Shown here in pieces: positions 39,638 to 53,119 of a stretch of 64,000 bases of DNA. The notes under the pieces were generated by a model. That model did not search any database. It was not told the DNA's origin and was given only the letters and a program-made list of their open reading frames with translations. Each line of letters opens with the position of its first letter. Position 1 is the first letter of the stretch. A program made the position numbers and the translations under genes. The stretch is from Warburgia ugandensis (taxonomy: Eukaryota > Streptophyta > Magnoliopsida > Canellales > Canellaceae). The stretch spans positions 74,687,057-74,751,056 of the forward strand of contig CP141135.1 in assembly GCA_035236585.1 (NCBI GenBank). Reading direction: 5' to 3'.

Positions 39638-41014
39638 ATCTACCAGATGTCGATCGCCTCAGCCAACCCATTCCGCAGCTCTGACAACGCAAAGAAATGA
39701 AGATTTCTCCTGACGTACATTCAAAAATTCGAATTTCTCCCGTTGTTTCTATTCAAATCAGGGAGAAAGGAGGAGAAGAAAACGAAAAGCTCGGTTGAAA
39801 TTTGGTGAAACTGGAAATGTGAGAATGGGATCTCTTCATAAATCCCGAGGAGAATCCGATCTGAAGAAGAGACAGAGAAGCCGTACAAGATTAAGGAAGG
39901 ATCCGTTTGTTGAGAAAAGTAATTGAAAATGTGTTGGCGTGGAATCGATTCTTGTGGAAAGAAAGGAAATGCAGGACTAGAAAGAACCCTAGAAGTTAGA
40001 AGGATGACTTTCTTCCCCTCTCTGTGTCTCCGGATGGGGGCTGGCGACGCGTGGTGGGGCGTGTCCAAGAGAGAGCGCGGTGTCCAATGTCATGGGGGAG
40101 AAAGAACGCTCAAGGGAGCCCCGTAGATTAAATAAAAGCGCGAGAACGAAATCCCGACTTCATGGTGAAAGCGCCGCTACTGCTGCCTCCGGTTAGCCCG
40201 TTATTTTGGTACCCTAAACTTCCATTTGTTTGCGAGTAGGCTCTGAACTTAACAGCTGAGTCTCTAATTATCTCCTTTGGATGGAATCTGTTAAGTGGAG
40301 CATTTATATAGGGGTATTTTGGAAATTTGCCCCCTTTTCTAGTAAAATTATGAAAAAAAACTGATGAAAAGCCCTTTCTTTCTTCTTCTTCATAGAAATT
40401 GAGTATCTTACGATAAAAAATAGCTTAACATTCGGAGTAATAAATTTGAGCAAAGAAAAGCTAAATCTAATAAAATTGATTTGAAAAGCATCGAAGCAAA
40501 TAGAGACTAAAATTAGAACGAAAAACAAGATTTTTATCACTTGAATGCATGAAATTTATTGACATAAAGATAGACAAATAGCTTGAAAGCTACAATTGAT
40601 CAAATCTAAGCAGAAGAACAAGAATGGAGAAATATTGTCGAAAATGGACTTGCTTTCTGCAGCTAAATACATCAAAACAAGACTACAGAAGAAAAAAGCA
40701 AAGACTTCACACTAGAAATTAATTATTTTCAGTATAAAAAAACAGATTTTTCAGGTAAAAAGCACGATTACTATGCAATTGAACCAGTTTGAAATCTATA
40801 TGAAGCATATCCGAAACAGTTTCAAATATCAAAACAACCTAATCGAAGAAGAAAACGGAAGCACTCATACCAGAAATCAATGATTTTCAGCACAAAAATG
40901 AGATTTTCAGGTGAAAAAGACATTCATTAGGCAATTGAAACAGTTTGAAGCACATACGGAGCAGATCCTACACGGCGATCAAACATCAAAACAAGATCAT
41001 CGAAGAAGAAAACA
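39638..41014. promoter_or_regulatory. 5' leader and upstream region of the O-fucosyltransferase gene
   Basis: The minus-strand gene starts at 39637, so its leader and promoter lie here. The 39640-40130 part is GC-richer than the surroundings. A minus-strand frame at 39721-40068 is probably leader sequence, possibly an upstream ORF. 40200-41014 is AT-rich with no gene. Confidence 0.4.
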
Positions 41015-41118
41015 GTTTACATGGGGCCATTTTGGGGATTTCGTTCCCCTTCTTCTTAAAACAAAAAAACAAACCCAATGAAAAGGGGATCAAAATCCCT
41101 GAAATGCCCCATGTAAAC
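41015..41118. mobile_element. Small MITE of about 104 bp
   Basis: The unit starts gtttacatggggccatttt and ends with the inverse form, aaatgccccatgtaaac. The inverted ends are about 37 bases each around an A-rich loop. No target duplication is evident. Confidence 0.65.
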
Positions 41119-41956
41119 GGCCCACTCAATAGATTTTGTCCAAGGGGGCTGATTATGGACTTGAAATTCAAGGCTCACTTGCAAACAAATCAAGGTTTAG
41201 GACCTATTGCAGACTAAAATGAGAGTTTAGCGATTAATTATGAACGACAGCCACGACCTTTAGGCGTCCAACTATACCAATGAATTATGAAGAAAGACGC
41301 GACGTGCAAATCGTTGAGTCCCACGTAGAACTCTGTCTCGTGTTCTCCTCTACCAGCTCCATGAACAATACTAAAGAAGTGCCAGGTGGCAGTGTTGATT
41401 TGTCCTTCACCCTTGAGCAACTTAGTAGACTTGGCCTTATCATTTTTTTTTAATTATTCTATTTTAATTTACCAGTGTGGTCACGTTCTCCTGCCCCTTT
41501 CAGTAAATCAACGACGAGGAGTCTTCTTGTTGGCGCCGGTCTTATTATGTGAATGGTAGATGCCCCCATTATGTAATGTGTGTTAAAGTAGCTTTCAAAT
41601 TAGAGGAATGCAAGGGGGAAAAGTAAAAAGGCATTGTAAAAGTGACGCAGATCATTGTGTAACATCCTCTTGGTCGAATAGAATTAAGGGAAACAAAAGT
41701 GCCTTAGTATAACTCAAGTTGCAGATTTGCAAACTATTTACGTCCACCAATAAGCCTCCAAAGATCAAAGGACCGGAATCACGATCATCTCATAAGTATA
41801 TGGCCAGTTATACTTATATTTGTCCTTTCTGAAATGAATTAGTATGCATTTTAATTAAGCTAATCATATTTTTCTTTGAACATTGAGAATCTTATTTTTT
41901 ATTGTGCCATGTCAGCATATTTAAATATTTAAATTATCTATTTACCCCACTTTATT
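41119..41956. other. Intergenic, no gene seen
   Basis: AT-rich sequence without recognisable coding motifs or repeat ends; nothing can be supported here. Confidence 0.4.
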
Positions 41957-43525
41957 AGTTATATAAATGGGACTCAAGAGGATTTGTCTCCTTTTCTCTT
42001 CCACATGTCCGTAAATCTCTCTCTCATCACTAACCTTTCCTAAAATCTTTATAGAGAGTCTATCTTTTTCTATTTTCTAGACACCTTTCTTAAAATCTTT
42101 TTATAATATATCCTCTTTAAATAGGGAATCAAACTTCATCTTAATGATCATAGCCATCCATGTAATATATGTTAATACAAACAAATAAACTTCTATATTA
42201 ATGTAAATAAAAAAATCTAAACGTGGTCTCAATGATTAGATCCATCCATCTAATAGTGTACGTTAATATAAACTAATAAATCTCTATATTAATATAAATA
42301 AAGAAATTCTAAAAGAAAAAATATTTCTCAAATAAGCAATATAAATCATCCAATGGTCTAAGTCAACCATCTAATTGTCTATATTTATGTAAACAAAAAA
42401 ATTCTTACAGCAAAACATAATCTAGACACAGTATTTATTGTATCAGACATATTTGTTAAGTATTTCTTGATAATTCTATCAAGAAATATGCATTTTGTTC
42501 CTTTATATTTCATGCATATAAACAAATTGACTTCCATCTCTTTCTATTTCATAACCATCCTATATTAAGTACTAGATCTCTAAGAAAACTCTTGCAATAT
42601 ATAAGGCCAAATCTTTAGTGATTAAAACCATTCATACCCTTGACACTTTAGTAAGTAGATCAAGAAATAAAATATAATAATATTTGAGAGTGAATATTAC
42701 CAATATCTTATATATTCTTATAACCTATTTTTCCTTGTATTATGTTATCATATTATAAAATTTTTAATAATTTTTACAATGGCTTCGTAGTTAGATAAAT
42801 GGATCCTAAGAGGTTTGACTCTCTTTCCCTGACATAGATGGGTTCCTTAAATTTCTCTCTCATTCTAGCCCTTCCTACAATCTCTTTCTATAGTTTATCC
42901 TTTCTATTTTCTAGTCACCTTTCTAAAATCTCTTTATGTTGTATCCATTTTAAAATGGTAATGAAATTTCATCTTAATGATTAAAGCCATATAAATAATG
43001 TTAATGTAAACAACAAAATCAAAACCTCATATCAATGATCAAATCCATCTATCTAATAGTTTACGTTAGTGCAAACCAATAAATCTCTATATTAATATAA
43101 ATAAAGAAATCCTAAGAGTAATCTTTTTTATTTTCAAATAGACAATCTAAGTCATCCACTGAATCCATCTAATAGTCTATATTTATGTAAACAGAGAAAT
43201 CCTAAGAGGAAAACATGAACTAGCCAAAATGTTTATTATATTAAACATAATTGTTAAGTATTTTTGGACTATTCTATCAAGAGATATAAATTTTTGTCTC
43301 TCCTATATATAAACAAGTTGACCCCCAATATGACTCTATCTCTTTCTATTTCATATGCATCATATCTTAGAAAAAGACCTCTAAGAGGGCTCCTGCAAAA
43401 ATGGGGCCACATCTTTAGCTATAAAAAATCATTATCTTCTTAATACCTTATTAAGTATATAAAGAAATAAAATAGAATAATATTTGAGAGTGGATATTAT
43501 TAATATATTATCTCATTTACCTCAG
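41957..43525. repeat. Two diverged direct copies of an AT-rich unit of about 0.8 kb
   Basis: Unit A (41957-42725) and unit B (42790-43525) share, in the same order, ataaatgg...aagagg, tttctattttctag(a/t)cacctttct, aatctctatattaatataaataaagaaat, and aataatatttgagagtg (42674 and 43474). Offsets run from 833 at the left to 800 at the right. There is no coding potential. Confidence 0.75.
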
Positions 43526-43593
43526 ACATTACTTGGGCTCCTTACTAATATTTATATTTAAATTACTTGTTTATTAAGATTAGGCTATTGATG

Positions 43594-46500
43594 TGTAATA
43601 ACCTCAAATTTGAGTTAATTTTTAGGTAATTATAACATATTTAAATTGGAATAAAAAATAAAAAAAATAGAAAGTGAATTGATAAAAATTTGAAAATTAA
43701 GGAAGTGACCCCCTTGAAAACTCAAATTTTGGACTTGAAACTATAAAAAATGAAAACTATGTTTCAAGATTATTCAAACGACATTAATTTTGTGTGAAAT
43801 GGCGATCAGAGCGAAAATCCCCATAATTTTACTAATTTAGGGGGTCCAAATTGATAACAACGCCCCCAGTGTCGTTTGTTTACGAGCTGCGATAAGACAT
43901 GCCTTGTGGGCTATGGATGCAACATGCTTGTGCACCATGCATCAGCCTGTGTCCCCTTGCAATGGGCTGGCAGTTGATAAGAATGGGAGAAAAGGGGGGA
44001 ATGCTGGAGGAAGGAGAAGACCTCGACGTCCATCCCCTATCACTCTAACAACCATCAGTGTTGCCCAGCTGCCTAGCCTAGAACCCACTTGCCTCCCTCT
44101 CTGTCTCGCTCTCCCCTAGTTGGTGCTGCATAGCTAGAGTGCCCAGCCTAGAAAACCTTCTCCTCGTCTTTCATGCTCCCTCTCTCTTGTCTTTCCCTCC
44201 TCTTGAGCATCGCTCGAACTACCCACCAGCGATTGCCACTGGCATGTCTGAGGCAGTCGCTAAAGCACAACTCACCGGCAATGCCATAACCTGGAACCCA
44301 TTCCCTGTTCTCTTTTACCGATGTGGGTCATCATCTCTCCCTCCCTCCTCTAGTTGGGGCACCCCAGGAACTATTTCTCCTTGCATCTCTAAGGTCCTAT
44401 TACATGAAGCACCGATGCCATCCAAAGCAACAGCCAACAGCCAACAGCCACCATCATCTGCCTCCTTCCCCAATTGTTGTTACCAACCCGATAGCCTAGC
44501 CGCACCCATCCCTTCCTCTCTCTCCCTCTTCGTTTTCCCCATCTCTGTCCATTGCTACAAGCTCAAAAATCATCTCTTCCTTGTTGTCTTCTCCAGCCAT
44601 TTTTTACGATAGGGATCGCAGCCAACCTGACAGGGCCTATGCATTTCCCCTTCTCTTTCCATTCTTCTTGGACTAACATAGCCTGATTGGCAGGCCGTGC
44701 CAGTCCTACTCTTCCTTCCCCTTCTCCCTCTAGCCAACACAGCCCCATTGTTGCCAGACCACCCTCCCATTGTCTCCTCCTCCCCTATTTCCCTTTCCTC
44801 CTCTAGTGAGTTAGGGCAAGGCAACTCATCACGTCACTCGCTCTCGACTCACCTCGATGAACAGAGTTGACATAGTGAGCCCCATTACCCCCTAGAATTT
44901 TGACCTCTTGTACTACCAAAGGTAGGAAGGATTTTATAGATCCAAGATAACCTTTGCAATCCTTGCATCGTGAGGAACAAGACCCATATGTTCATTCATT
45001 GATGAGAGAAGATTCCACAGTTGATAGTGACAAGATCTGACCATCCGTTAAGACCTAATCATTGATCTATCTTTGAGTGATGAATCTGCAAATGTTTTTG
45101 TAGATCCTGTCATGATCTAACCATTTATCTACCTCCAAATGGTATATCTGAACCTATCCCAATCAGTCATCATTATATAACCATTGATCTCTCTAAAAGT
45201 TAGATCTGCGATGGATATGAGCTCCCTTTTAGGTCTGGACATAGATTTCACATTAAATTATCTGATATGTGATTAGATCTAGCCCTTCATCTCGATCTGA
45301 TCGTATATGAGTGAAACATACCCTTATATCCATACTTGATTCTAGTATTTGTTCTTATCTGACCATAGATCCATCACCAAATTCCTAGAACAATGACATA
45401 TCTAGCAAATTCCTAAGATCCGACCGTTAGTTAACCATCTAATTCTAGATCTATGAGATCAGGCACTGTACCTCTCTTTGATCTGTAGTGGTTCCACTGT
45501 TGGAGCTACATCAACATATCCTTACTTTTTTGGTACAATAATCAGCTACAGAGATACGATCGAAGTTGTCCATTCACGGATCAACTACAAAACCTACAAA
45601 TTGGTCAATCAGCAGATTGAGCTAAAGGAGTTACACATGAGCACTAAGGATGAATTTCATACAAGGTAGGCGGATTGAGATTGCTATTTTGAAAAGTTTA
45701 ATAATTGTCATCTCTTTATAAGAATGATTGAATGTAGATGATGACTTACAAAGTATTGTCTTTAATTACTAAAATTATGGAAGCATGTGATAAATTTAGA
45801 AGTTATATTGTGACACTTTTTAAATGATCAAATCACAAATAAAATGACTAATTTAAATAGAAAATATTATTGTTACCCTAGTTGCAACACCCAAACAATA
45901 GAATGAAAACCATGCTCATTGACTGGAACTTAGCATGTATATATACATGCACACACACATTTAGCCAACGATAATACGTAGAAACATGATATACACAGAT
46001 TAGCTACAGATGTTAAAGTAAAATAAAAAACTTATTTTTACCCTAATATAACATCAAGAAGAATGAGTAACTGGACTACTTATCTTGTTTTTGAATTTAT
46101 GCTTACATTAAATGGATATGTTAGTACCTTAAACAAGGTTCAATGCTACTGAGACATAAGGACTTGTATATTGATATTATAATATTTGGAATAGAGTGAA
46201 TAGTATGAAATATTAATTAGTATATTAATAATAAAGTAAAGATTTTAGAGTAGCTCACAAGGTTTTGAACTTAGGAAGATATAAGCAAATGTGTTAGAAG
46301 ATGTCATGCTTGTAACTTAATGACTCAAGAATGATGAAATGAATGAATTTGAATGGTTTCTCATAAAACTTTGAAATAGTGGTTTTATTTTCATAAAATG
46401 ATCTTGGAGGTGTATATGATTTATGATTTGGGTGGGCACTAGACAAGTAGCCATAAGTCCTAATGGAAGTAGATTTTTTTATTTTTTCTTATGTTTAGGC

Positions 46501-48782
46501 AGGCGCTCCATGAGCAGCTGTAAGCCCTGGTAGTTATGGTTTCATTGATGCTTTTGGCAAGCACTCTATGATTGGGCATAAGTCCTTATGTATATGCATA
46601 TGTTGATGCATTAGGCATGTGCTTTATAGTAGTTATAAGTCTTGGCATATATGGATTTCATTGATGTTTTGAGCAGTCACTTTTGAAGTGTCTTAAGTCC
46701 TAGATCGCTCTACAAGTGCTCTACGAGTATCGTAAGACTTGGAGGCTTGCACACCTAGGGCATTAGTAACACTTGAAGGTAGGCATGCCACATATTGCTA
46801 TAAGTCTTAGAGACCCTATGTTAGGAGGAGCAGTTGGCCACTTATCTCAAAGATGATATTGATACCAGCCATGTGATGGAGACAACAAATAGTATGAGTA
46901 TCTTTTCATGGAAAAGTGCTCTGAGAGGTAACTGGTTAGCCCCTATGAGGTTCGGTAAGCAATGGTTCGTGCAGGTATCCAAGTGCAAATGTAAAGGCCA
47001 CGGTAGTTGTTAGTGGTTGACAATAGGGCCCTACTAGCATAATTGTCTATGTGTTGATGTTATGTAGGTCATTTTTTGAGAGTTTAGACCTCGTCTAAGG
47101 TGCCACCATGATTAGAGTGATCAGTTTTCTATGGCGATGTGGGCATGGATTTGTGCATTTCGGATTGAAGGCTGTGCATCTTGGTTCGGCTTCGTCTGTT
47201 TTGAGCATGTTGGTTTGATAGACCTATCAGATTCTTTTGAACATTCTGGATGATTTGAGCTCACCAGTCTTTCCTTGTGGAATCTCACCTCAAGTTTATG
47301 AGATTGATTTTCACATTTATGAGTTTAGTTTGATTTGTTGTAGAAAGAACTATTCTCACTTATGAATTAATTGATTATGATTTGAAAACTATGAATAGCT
47401 TTTGGTTTTGTTAGATTATATATTTATGAATGTTGGTTTGCTAACAATTGGACGTTGAGCATATCGTATGCTTTTTTATTTTATCGACTGACTTTGTCTT
47501 TTATTGGTGCTATGCTTTGACGCATACACTTAACCAATAGTTTTACCATTGGGATTTTAATACACACTAATTCTTCTAAATCAATAGTTTTACCCTGGTC
47601 AGATTTATTAAAGTGTTAGATTTATTGAGCATCATGAGTGATTCTGCATGATCATATACTGATTTATACTTACATATGAAAATACATTGTGTTCATGAAG
47701 AGAAAGCTATTAGAGGACTATTTTTACATATGATAATAAAAATGTTAGATACTCCACTCTTTATGAGTAGATTAAACTATCAAATGATAAACAACTTAGA
47801 CATTTAAAGTGATATCTTGACTGATAATATAATGCGAACGAATTTGAAGAACTATATATCATAAATAAATTTAGAATGCATATGTGATTATTCATGAAAA
47901 ATGATCCTAGTACAATTAAATGCTTATGAAACAATAAAAACTTGGAAGGCTTAAATCCTCAGGAAAAAGATAAGGCAAAGAAGACTTTAGAAACCATGAA
48001 AGTCATATGATTCATCAACTATATTGAATTGCACATGTAAACCCAATTTATAGATTTATGATTTGAGAACATAATTTTGGCATGAGTAGTTATTTGAAAA
48101 CACCACGAGTTCTGTTTAGGTATGATAAATACTCAAAATACCTTGATTTATGTAGATCATGAACTGCATGACAAAATAGCTACTCATTCACCTACACAAG
48201 TGTAAGCTTGTTGAGACTTGTAATTGTTTACAGTTTCTCAGATTTGAAGAATTAGAATAGAAAGACGAACAGGTCGAACATAAGAGTAGTTGTGGAGTTT
48301 GAAATTTCAAAACATAGAGATTTTTCAGTATCTAAATGGTGACCCTTTCAACCTTAGATTAGCTTTCTGATTAGAGAAGAATGTGATTGTATATTTACTG
48401 TCATGTTGCAGATTCATTTGTATTTAATGAAATATGTTGTGACATGGTTGTGACCATAGGTTTTAGGAAGTGATAAGTTTTGTGTATTTGTTTTCAAAGG
48501 AATGAAATTTATTTGTATCGTTTATCAAGTATTCACAAGCATGAGTCAAATGTGTATATTTCCGAAAAATAGAGGAAACTTTGTTGAAATTTTAGTAGAA
48601 ATGAGACACTCATTTCTTCATAAAATCTTTGTATTTTGTGAAAAAATGACACCCGAGATTCTTATAAAAAATTTCAGATAAAAAAATTCACTATTTTGTT
48701 TTTAGAAAGGAATTTCAAACAAGGGATATCTCAAGTTTCAAAATAAGTTTCAAAAAGTATTTTGAAAACTGAGGGTGTCACA
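43594..48782 (+). mobile_element. 5.2-kb TG...CA unit with 5-bp duplication, read as a giant solo LTR
   Basis: It starts TGTAATAACCTCAAATTTG and ends GAGGGTGTCACA, flanked by a perfect duplication, TGATG, at 43589-43593 and 48783-48787. The start resembles that of the chromovirus LTRs elsewhere in the window (TGTAATATCCTCAAATTTT read on their strand). No gag, protease, RT or integrase motif is seen inside. 44000-44800 is C-rich on the plus strand, and 46495-46740 has four degenerate units of about 60 bases. Open frames such as 44139-44612 are low-complexity and not supported as genes. Confidence 0.75.
46495..46740. repeat. Degenerate tandem repeat, about four units of 60 bp
   Basis: Units share the pattern (g/a)gcaxgcxct...ataagtcctxg...tttcattgatg(c/t)ttt. 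The array lies within the giant LTR-like unit. Confidence 0.6.
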
Positions 48783-48799
48783 TGATGGCCCATGCAAAT

Positions 48800-49677
48800 C
48801 TTAAGTATTTAGTTTATGATGCATTACTATTTAGATATAAAAGCTCAAAAAATAAAAAATTATTTATTTATCTTGAAATGTCCAATAAATCCAAGGCTTA
48901 GAGTTGTCCAACCAAATAGAATTTTGATATTTGGCCAGTAGTGACAAAGCTTTTGATAATAAATCAATGGATCTTACTTGTAGTTTGGCAGCTTAGTGCA
49001 GCCATGAATGTCTCTTTCTCATCATCTCAGCTAAACTTTTGTCATTCTACCAAACAACTTAAGGTAGCTAACTGTTTGATTTAATTCATGCCTTGTTTTA
49101 TATTTCTAAAATTTAGCATTTTAGAGACACTAGCTCATTGCAAAGTTTTATATGCCGATGAAGCTAATCCTAGATAAGGACTAATCTCTATTTCATTTTC
49201 CTATTATATATTTATAACAACCAATTATATATGGTCACAAGCAACCAAATGTTCTCTCTTCGTACTTGCGGTGGGGATGAAGCTTTTTGCAAGCTCATGG
49301 AATGGACAATCTCCAATTTGATAAAGGATGTAGTTGTGATTATTATAAGTTCTAGTCTAATGCTTACAACATGTGAATGATATCATACTTCTCTAAGCTG
49401 CCAACCAAATCAAGCTTTGAATCTCAATCAAAGTAGTCGCAAGAGTGTTTGAAGCCAAGTCGAGGCAACAGTCAATTGCTAATGAGCTTGAGTGTTCAAT
49501 TGCCTCTCCCCCAGTGACTATCTTAGCTCTCCTAGTTTGGTTTGAAAAACCTCCACAAGGACTGTGAATAAACAGTCCATAAGATGTGGCGGTCTATTTT
49601 CTTCTTAAATTCCCTATGAAATGATGAATTCCATTCAAAATAATTTTCTTCTGATTCATTGGCAAGAAGAAAGAAGG
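48800..49677 (+). pseudogene. Left part of an L1-type LINE remnant, cut by the chromovirus
   Basis: The last part before the target site (about 49500-49677), read with frameshifts, resembles the post-RT region of plant L1 ORF2, and its frame continues on the right of the element at 58869 (KVPLIHWFKICVM-like across the site). The start of the remnant is not defined; 48800-49400 shows no clear motif. Confidence 0.45.
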
Positions 49678-49682
49678 TACCA

Positions 49683-52009
49683 TGTAACACCCATAACATT
49701 TTTTTTAATATCATAATAATAATAATAGTCAGGATCCCAATATCAAAATATTATATTAATTATTTTATTAAAACATTTACTAAAAAAACCTCTGGGCGTT
49801 ATCTCCTTTTTCCAAAAGCATCAAGATCATGATTAAAAGATAAATATAAGTACACAAAAATAAATTTAAGACAATAACCATATCAGATCCAACATCAAAA
49901 TCAACAACGCCTTTATTTTTAAAACAATAAATATCCAAAAAGTATAATAAGGTGGCCCAGGGTCTATCCATCATAATATTTCACCATACTTAAAGACATG
50001 TCTATAATATACATAATGTCATAATTAAATTACTCTAATGAAGATACACACCCCATAAAATAGGTTCAAATAGTAGTTCATCTATCACTCATGTCGAGTT
50101 ATTTGTCAGTCAAATCAAGTGGTACCCATTGCATCATTGTCCTTCCACAACCTTGCCTTTCTTGCTGCCGCCCTCGGTATCTGAGGCATTGCAAAATGAA
50201 GCAATACCTCAACAAGCTATTGCTTGTGTAGGTACATAGACATTTAATATAATAACAAGGAAAACAAAATTGAATAACAATGTTGATATAATGTAAGTCC
50301 ATTTATCCATAAAAATATAAGTATCATAAGCAATGCCAATATAGTCTTAAAACATCATGTGTTAAAACATGCGCCTCATGGATATAAAATATGATAATCT
50401 CGTGGATGTCAAACATTGATGTGATCCAATATCAATGAGCATAAAATAACAAACTGGTGTACCTGTCAGTTTCACAGTACAATTTTTTGTTATTTATTTC
50501 ATCTAAATGGAATCTATGGCGATCCAACCATTGGAATATTCTTTAAGATCTCTATTTATGATTTGGTCCTTGATCCCAATGTTACTTATTATTAATCAGT
50601 CCTATCTAATGTTTATCTGCTCATTTTTGTGTGCATCTATAGTTTACACCTTAATCTGACGTCAGATCATTCTTAGATCAACAATTTCTCAACATCTAAG
50701 TTAGATCAATTACTAGAGTAATTACATCTAATCTGATCCTTGTGACCCTTAGTTAGTATCATATATTATCTAGTTGTTCAAGTCCTAAGGGTTGATCACC
50801 CTTTGATTAGTTGGATCTACGTGATTTGGTACTATTTTATGAATTTGACCTAAATAGATGTGATTAAATTAAGATTCTAATGTTAAAATCATATCTGCAT
50901 CGTCCACACAATTCCAACGAACATTTTGGATCGAAAATCGAGCGTTTGTAGCCTTCAAAATTTTAGAAAAATCATTTCAGATTAAAATCAAATCAAAAAC
51001 TGAATTTTACAACGGTTTGCACCGGTAAGAGGGCATTTACATCGGTTTACATTGGTAGAAAGGGGTTTACACTAGTTTACACTGGAAAAAGGAAGTTTAC
51101 ATCGACATAAATCGGCATCCCGGATTGCACGGATGCTAGAATGTGAGGTACGTTTCGGCTGTTCAGGACAGCACACGTGCGCTGCACACCTGCGACAAAG
51201 TGCCCATGTGCCCCATCAGCTCCAGAGCATCCCAGTTGGTGTCTTGAGCGCCTTGTCCATCCAGGACAATGAGCCTGAGCCATTTGATTTCTTTTGGCTT
51301 GATCAAAGCCCCAGATGCTCTGATTTTTTTATCGATTTTCGCCATTCTTAGGGTTTTTGGCTACAAAGATTACAATGAACAGCTCAGATCTATCATTTGA
51401 GGTGTCCTTAATGTGGGTCTAATCATGTTCTATGGTTTTGACTTTTTAGGCCACCCAACGACCGTTCAGCTCAGATTCAGCCCAACTTTAAGAGGGAAAA
51501 GTTGGAAAATGATGCGAAAAACAAGTTAGAGTGTGTGACTTACCTGATTAGAGCCAGAGAGTGGAGATCTAAGTCCACTAGTGTGTGCAAAGTTTAGTTC
51601 ATTTTAGCAGTGTGCAAAGGGAAAAGGGGGGGGGGGTTTCTCTGGTTGTTTGGCATGGGAATGGAAGGGGAATATGTTTATATAGTTGTAGATCTGATTT
51701 TATTGCAAGGAAAGGTAGATCATAGCCTTCCTCCATTGGAGCTAAAATGGGAGTGAAAAGGGGTGTCGTTATCTAAACAACTCCCTCAAATTAGTGTCAT
51801 TGACAATTTATCAAATTACACTTGTAACTTAAAATGGTCATATCTCACTTATCTGAACTCCGTTTTCGACATTCTTTATACTATTTAATTCCTATCAATG
51901 TGTACTTTCTAGTTTTTGTAGTTTCAAAACCAAATTCTATAAATAAATTTTTTTAATCTAATTAATTTATTTTATTACTAATTTAGGGTTAAAATTTGAG
52001 GATATTACA
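49683..52009 (-). repeat. 3' LTR of the chromovirus, with a large internal deletion
   Basis: 2327 bp, TG...CA ends, bordered by the polypurine tract. Compared with the 5' LTR it lacks about 0.86 kb (the part matching 56515-57376, junction near 50457) and keeps about 0.1 kb near 49900-50000 that the other lacks. Confidence 0.9.
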
Positions 52010-52022
52010 TTCTTCCCACCCT

Positions 52023-52468
52023 ATAAAAATTTCGTCCTCGAAATTTCGGTACATACCTCTATATAAATAACTCTGGGTGGATCCTCTTCATCTCATCTTC
52101 TGTCTCCCATGTAGCTTCCTGCAGTGAATGATATTGCCAGAGGACTTTGACTAATGATATAGTTTTAATCCACATTTCCTTGACTTTCTTATCCAGTATA
52201 TGCACAGGTCTATTCGAAATGTCATATTAGGCTGTAACTCTCCTGGGATCTATTCCAGCATGTGTGATGGGTCTGACATGTACTTCCTCAACATATATAC
52301 ATGGAAGATGTCATGTACATTTGCCAACTAGGTGGTAAGGCTAGCTAGTATACTACTGATCTAACTCTGCTTAAAATCTCAAAAGGCCTAATGTACCTAG
52401 GGCTAAGTTTCTCTTTATTCCCAAACCTCATCACTCATTTCATAGGGGAAACCTTTAAGAATACATGC
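52023..52468 (-). pseudogene. Integrase C-terminal/chromodomain-like tail, joined directly to RT
   Basis: Right after the RT end, the minus-strand reading jumps to the conserved integrase C-terminal segment (HVFLKVSPMK; KLSPRYIRPFEIL; then, frameshifted, HDIFHVYMLRKYMSDPSHML) and a short chromodomain-like end (EATWETEDEM-like near 52110). The RNase H and catalytic integrase parts normally in between are absent. The deletion junction is near 52468. Confidence 0.75.
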
Positions 52469-53119
52469 TCACCCTTGGAGAACTCTTAGGTCTTTCTTAG
52501 TAAGGGTAGTTAAAGGTAACACAATCTTTGAGAATCCCTCAATGAACCGATGATAATATCCTTCCAAACTGAGAAAACTATGCATCTCTATCACCTTCTT
52601 GGGCCTCTCCCAATGTAGCACTGCCTCAACTTTGGTTGGGTCTATGGCCACTCCATCTTTAGATACCATGTGGCCCAAAAACTGCACTTGATCTAACCAA
52701 AAATCACATTTACTGAACTTGGCATACAACCGATGTTGACAAACTGTGTCTAATACAGTGTGAAGATGCTCCCTATGTGCCTCATGACTAGGTGAGTAAA
52801 CTAAGATGTCATCGACAAAGACAATCATGAACTTATCCAAGTAAGCTCAAAAAACATGGTTCATTAAGTCCATGAACACTGCAGGTGCGTTGGTCAATCC
52901 AAATAGCATTAGTAAGAACTCATAGTGACCATAACAACTCCTAAAAGTAGTTTTCGAGATGTCCTCTTATCTAACCTTTAACTGATGGTACCCTGATCTC
53001 AGGTCTATCTTGGAGAATACTCGTGCTGATTGTAGCTGATCAAATAAATCATCTGTGCATGGCAAAGGGTATCACTTCTTTACAATGACACTATTTAGCA
53101 ACTAATAATCAATGCATAG

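Noticed and set aside
44139..44612. 157-codon open frame on the plus strand
   Set aside because: Pro/Ser-rich low-complexity reading inside a TG...CA unit with a target duplication; no known motif and no splice context.
46495..46740. Repeats with spacing of about 60 bp considered as a CRISPR-like array
   Set aside because: Units are degenerate throughout with no constant repeat and variable spacer pattern; the context is a plant LTR.
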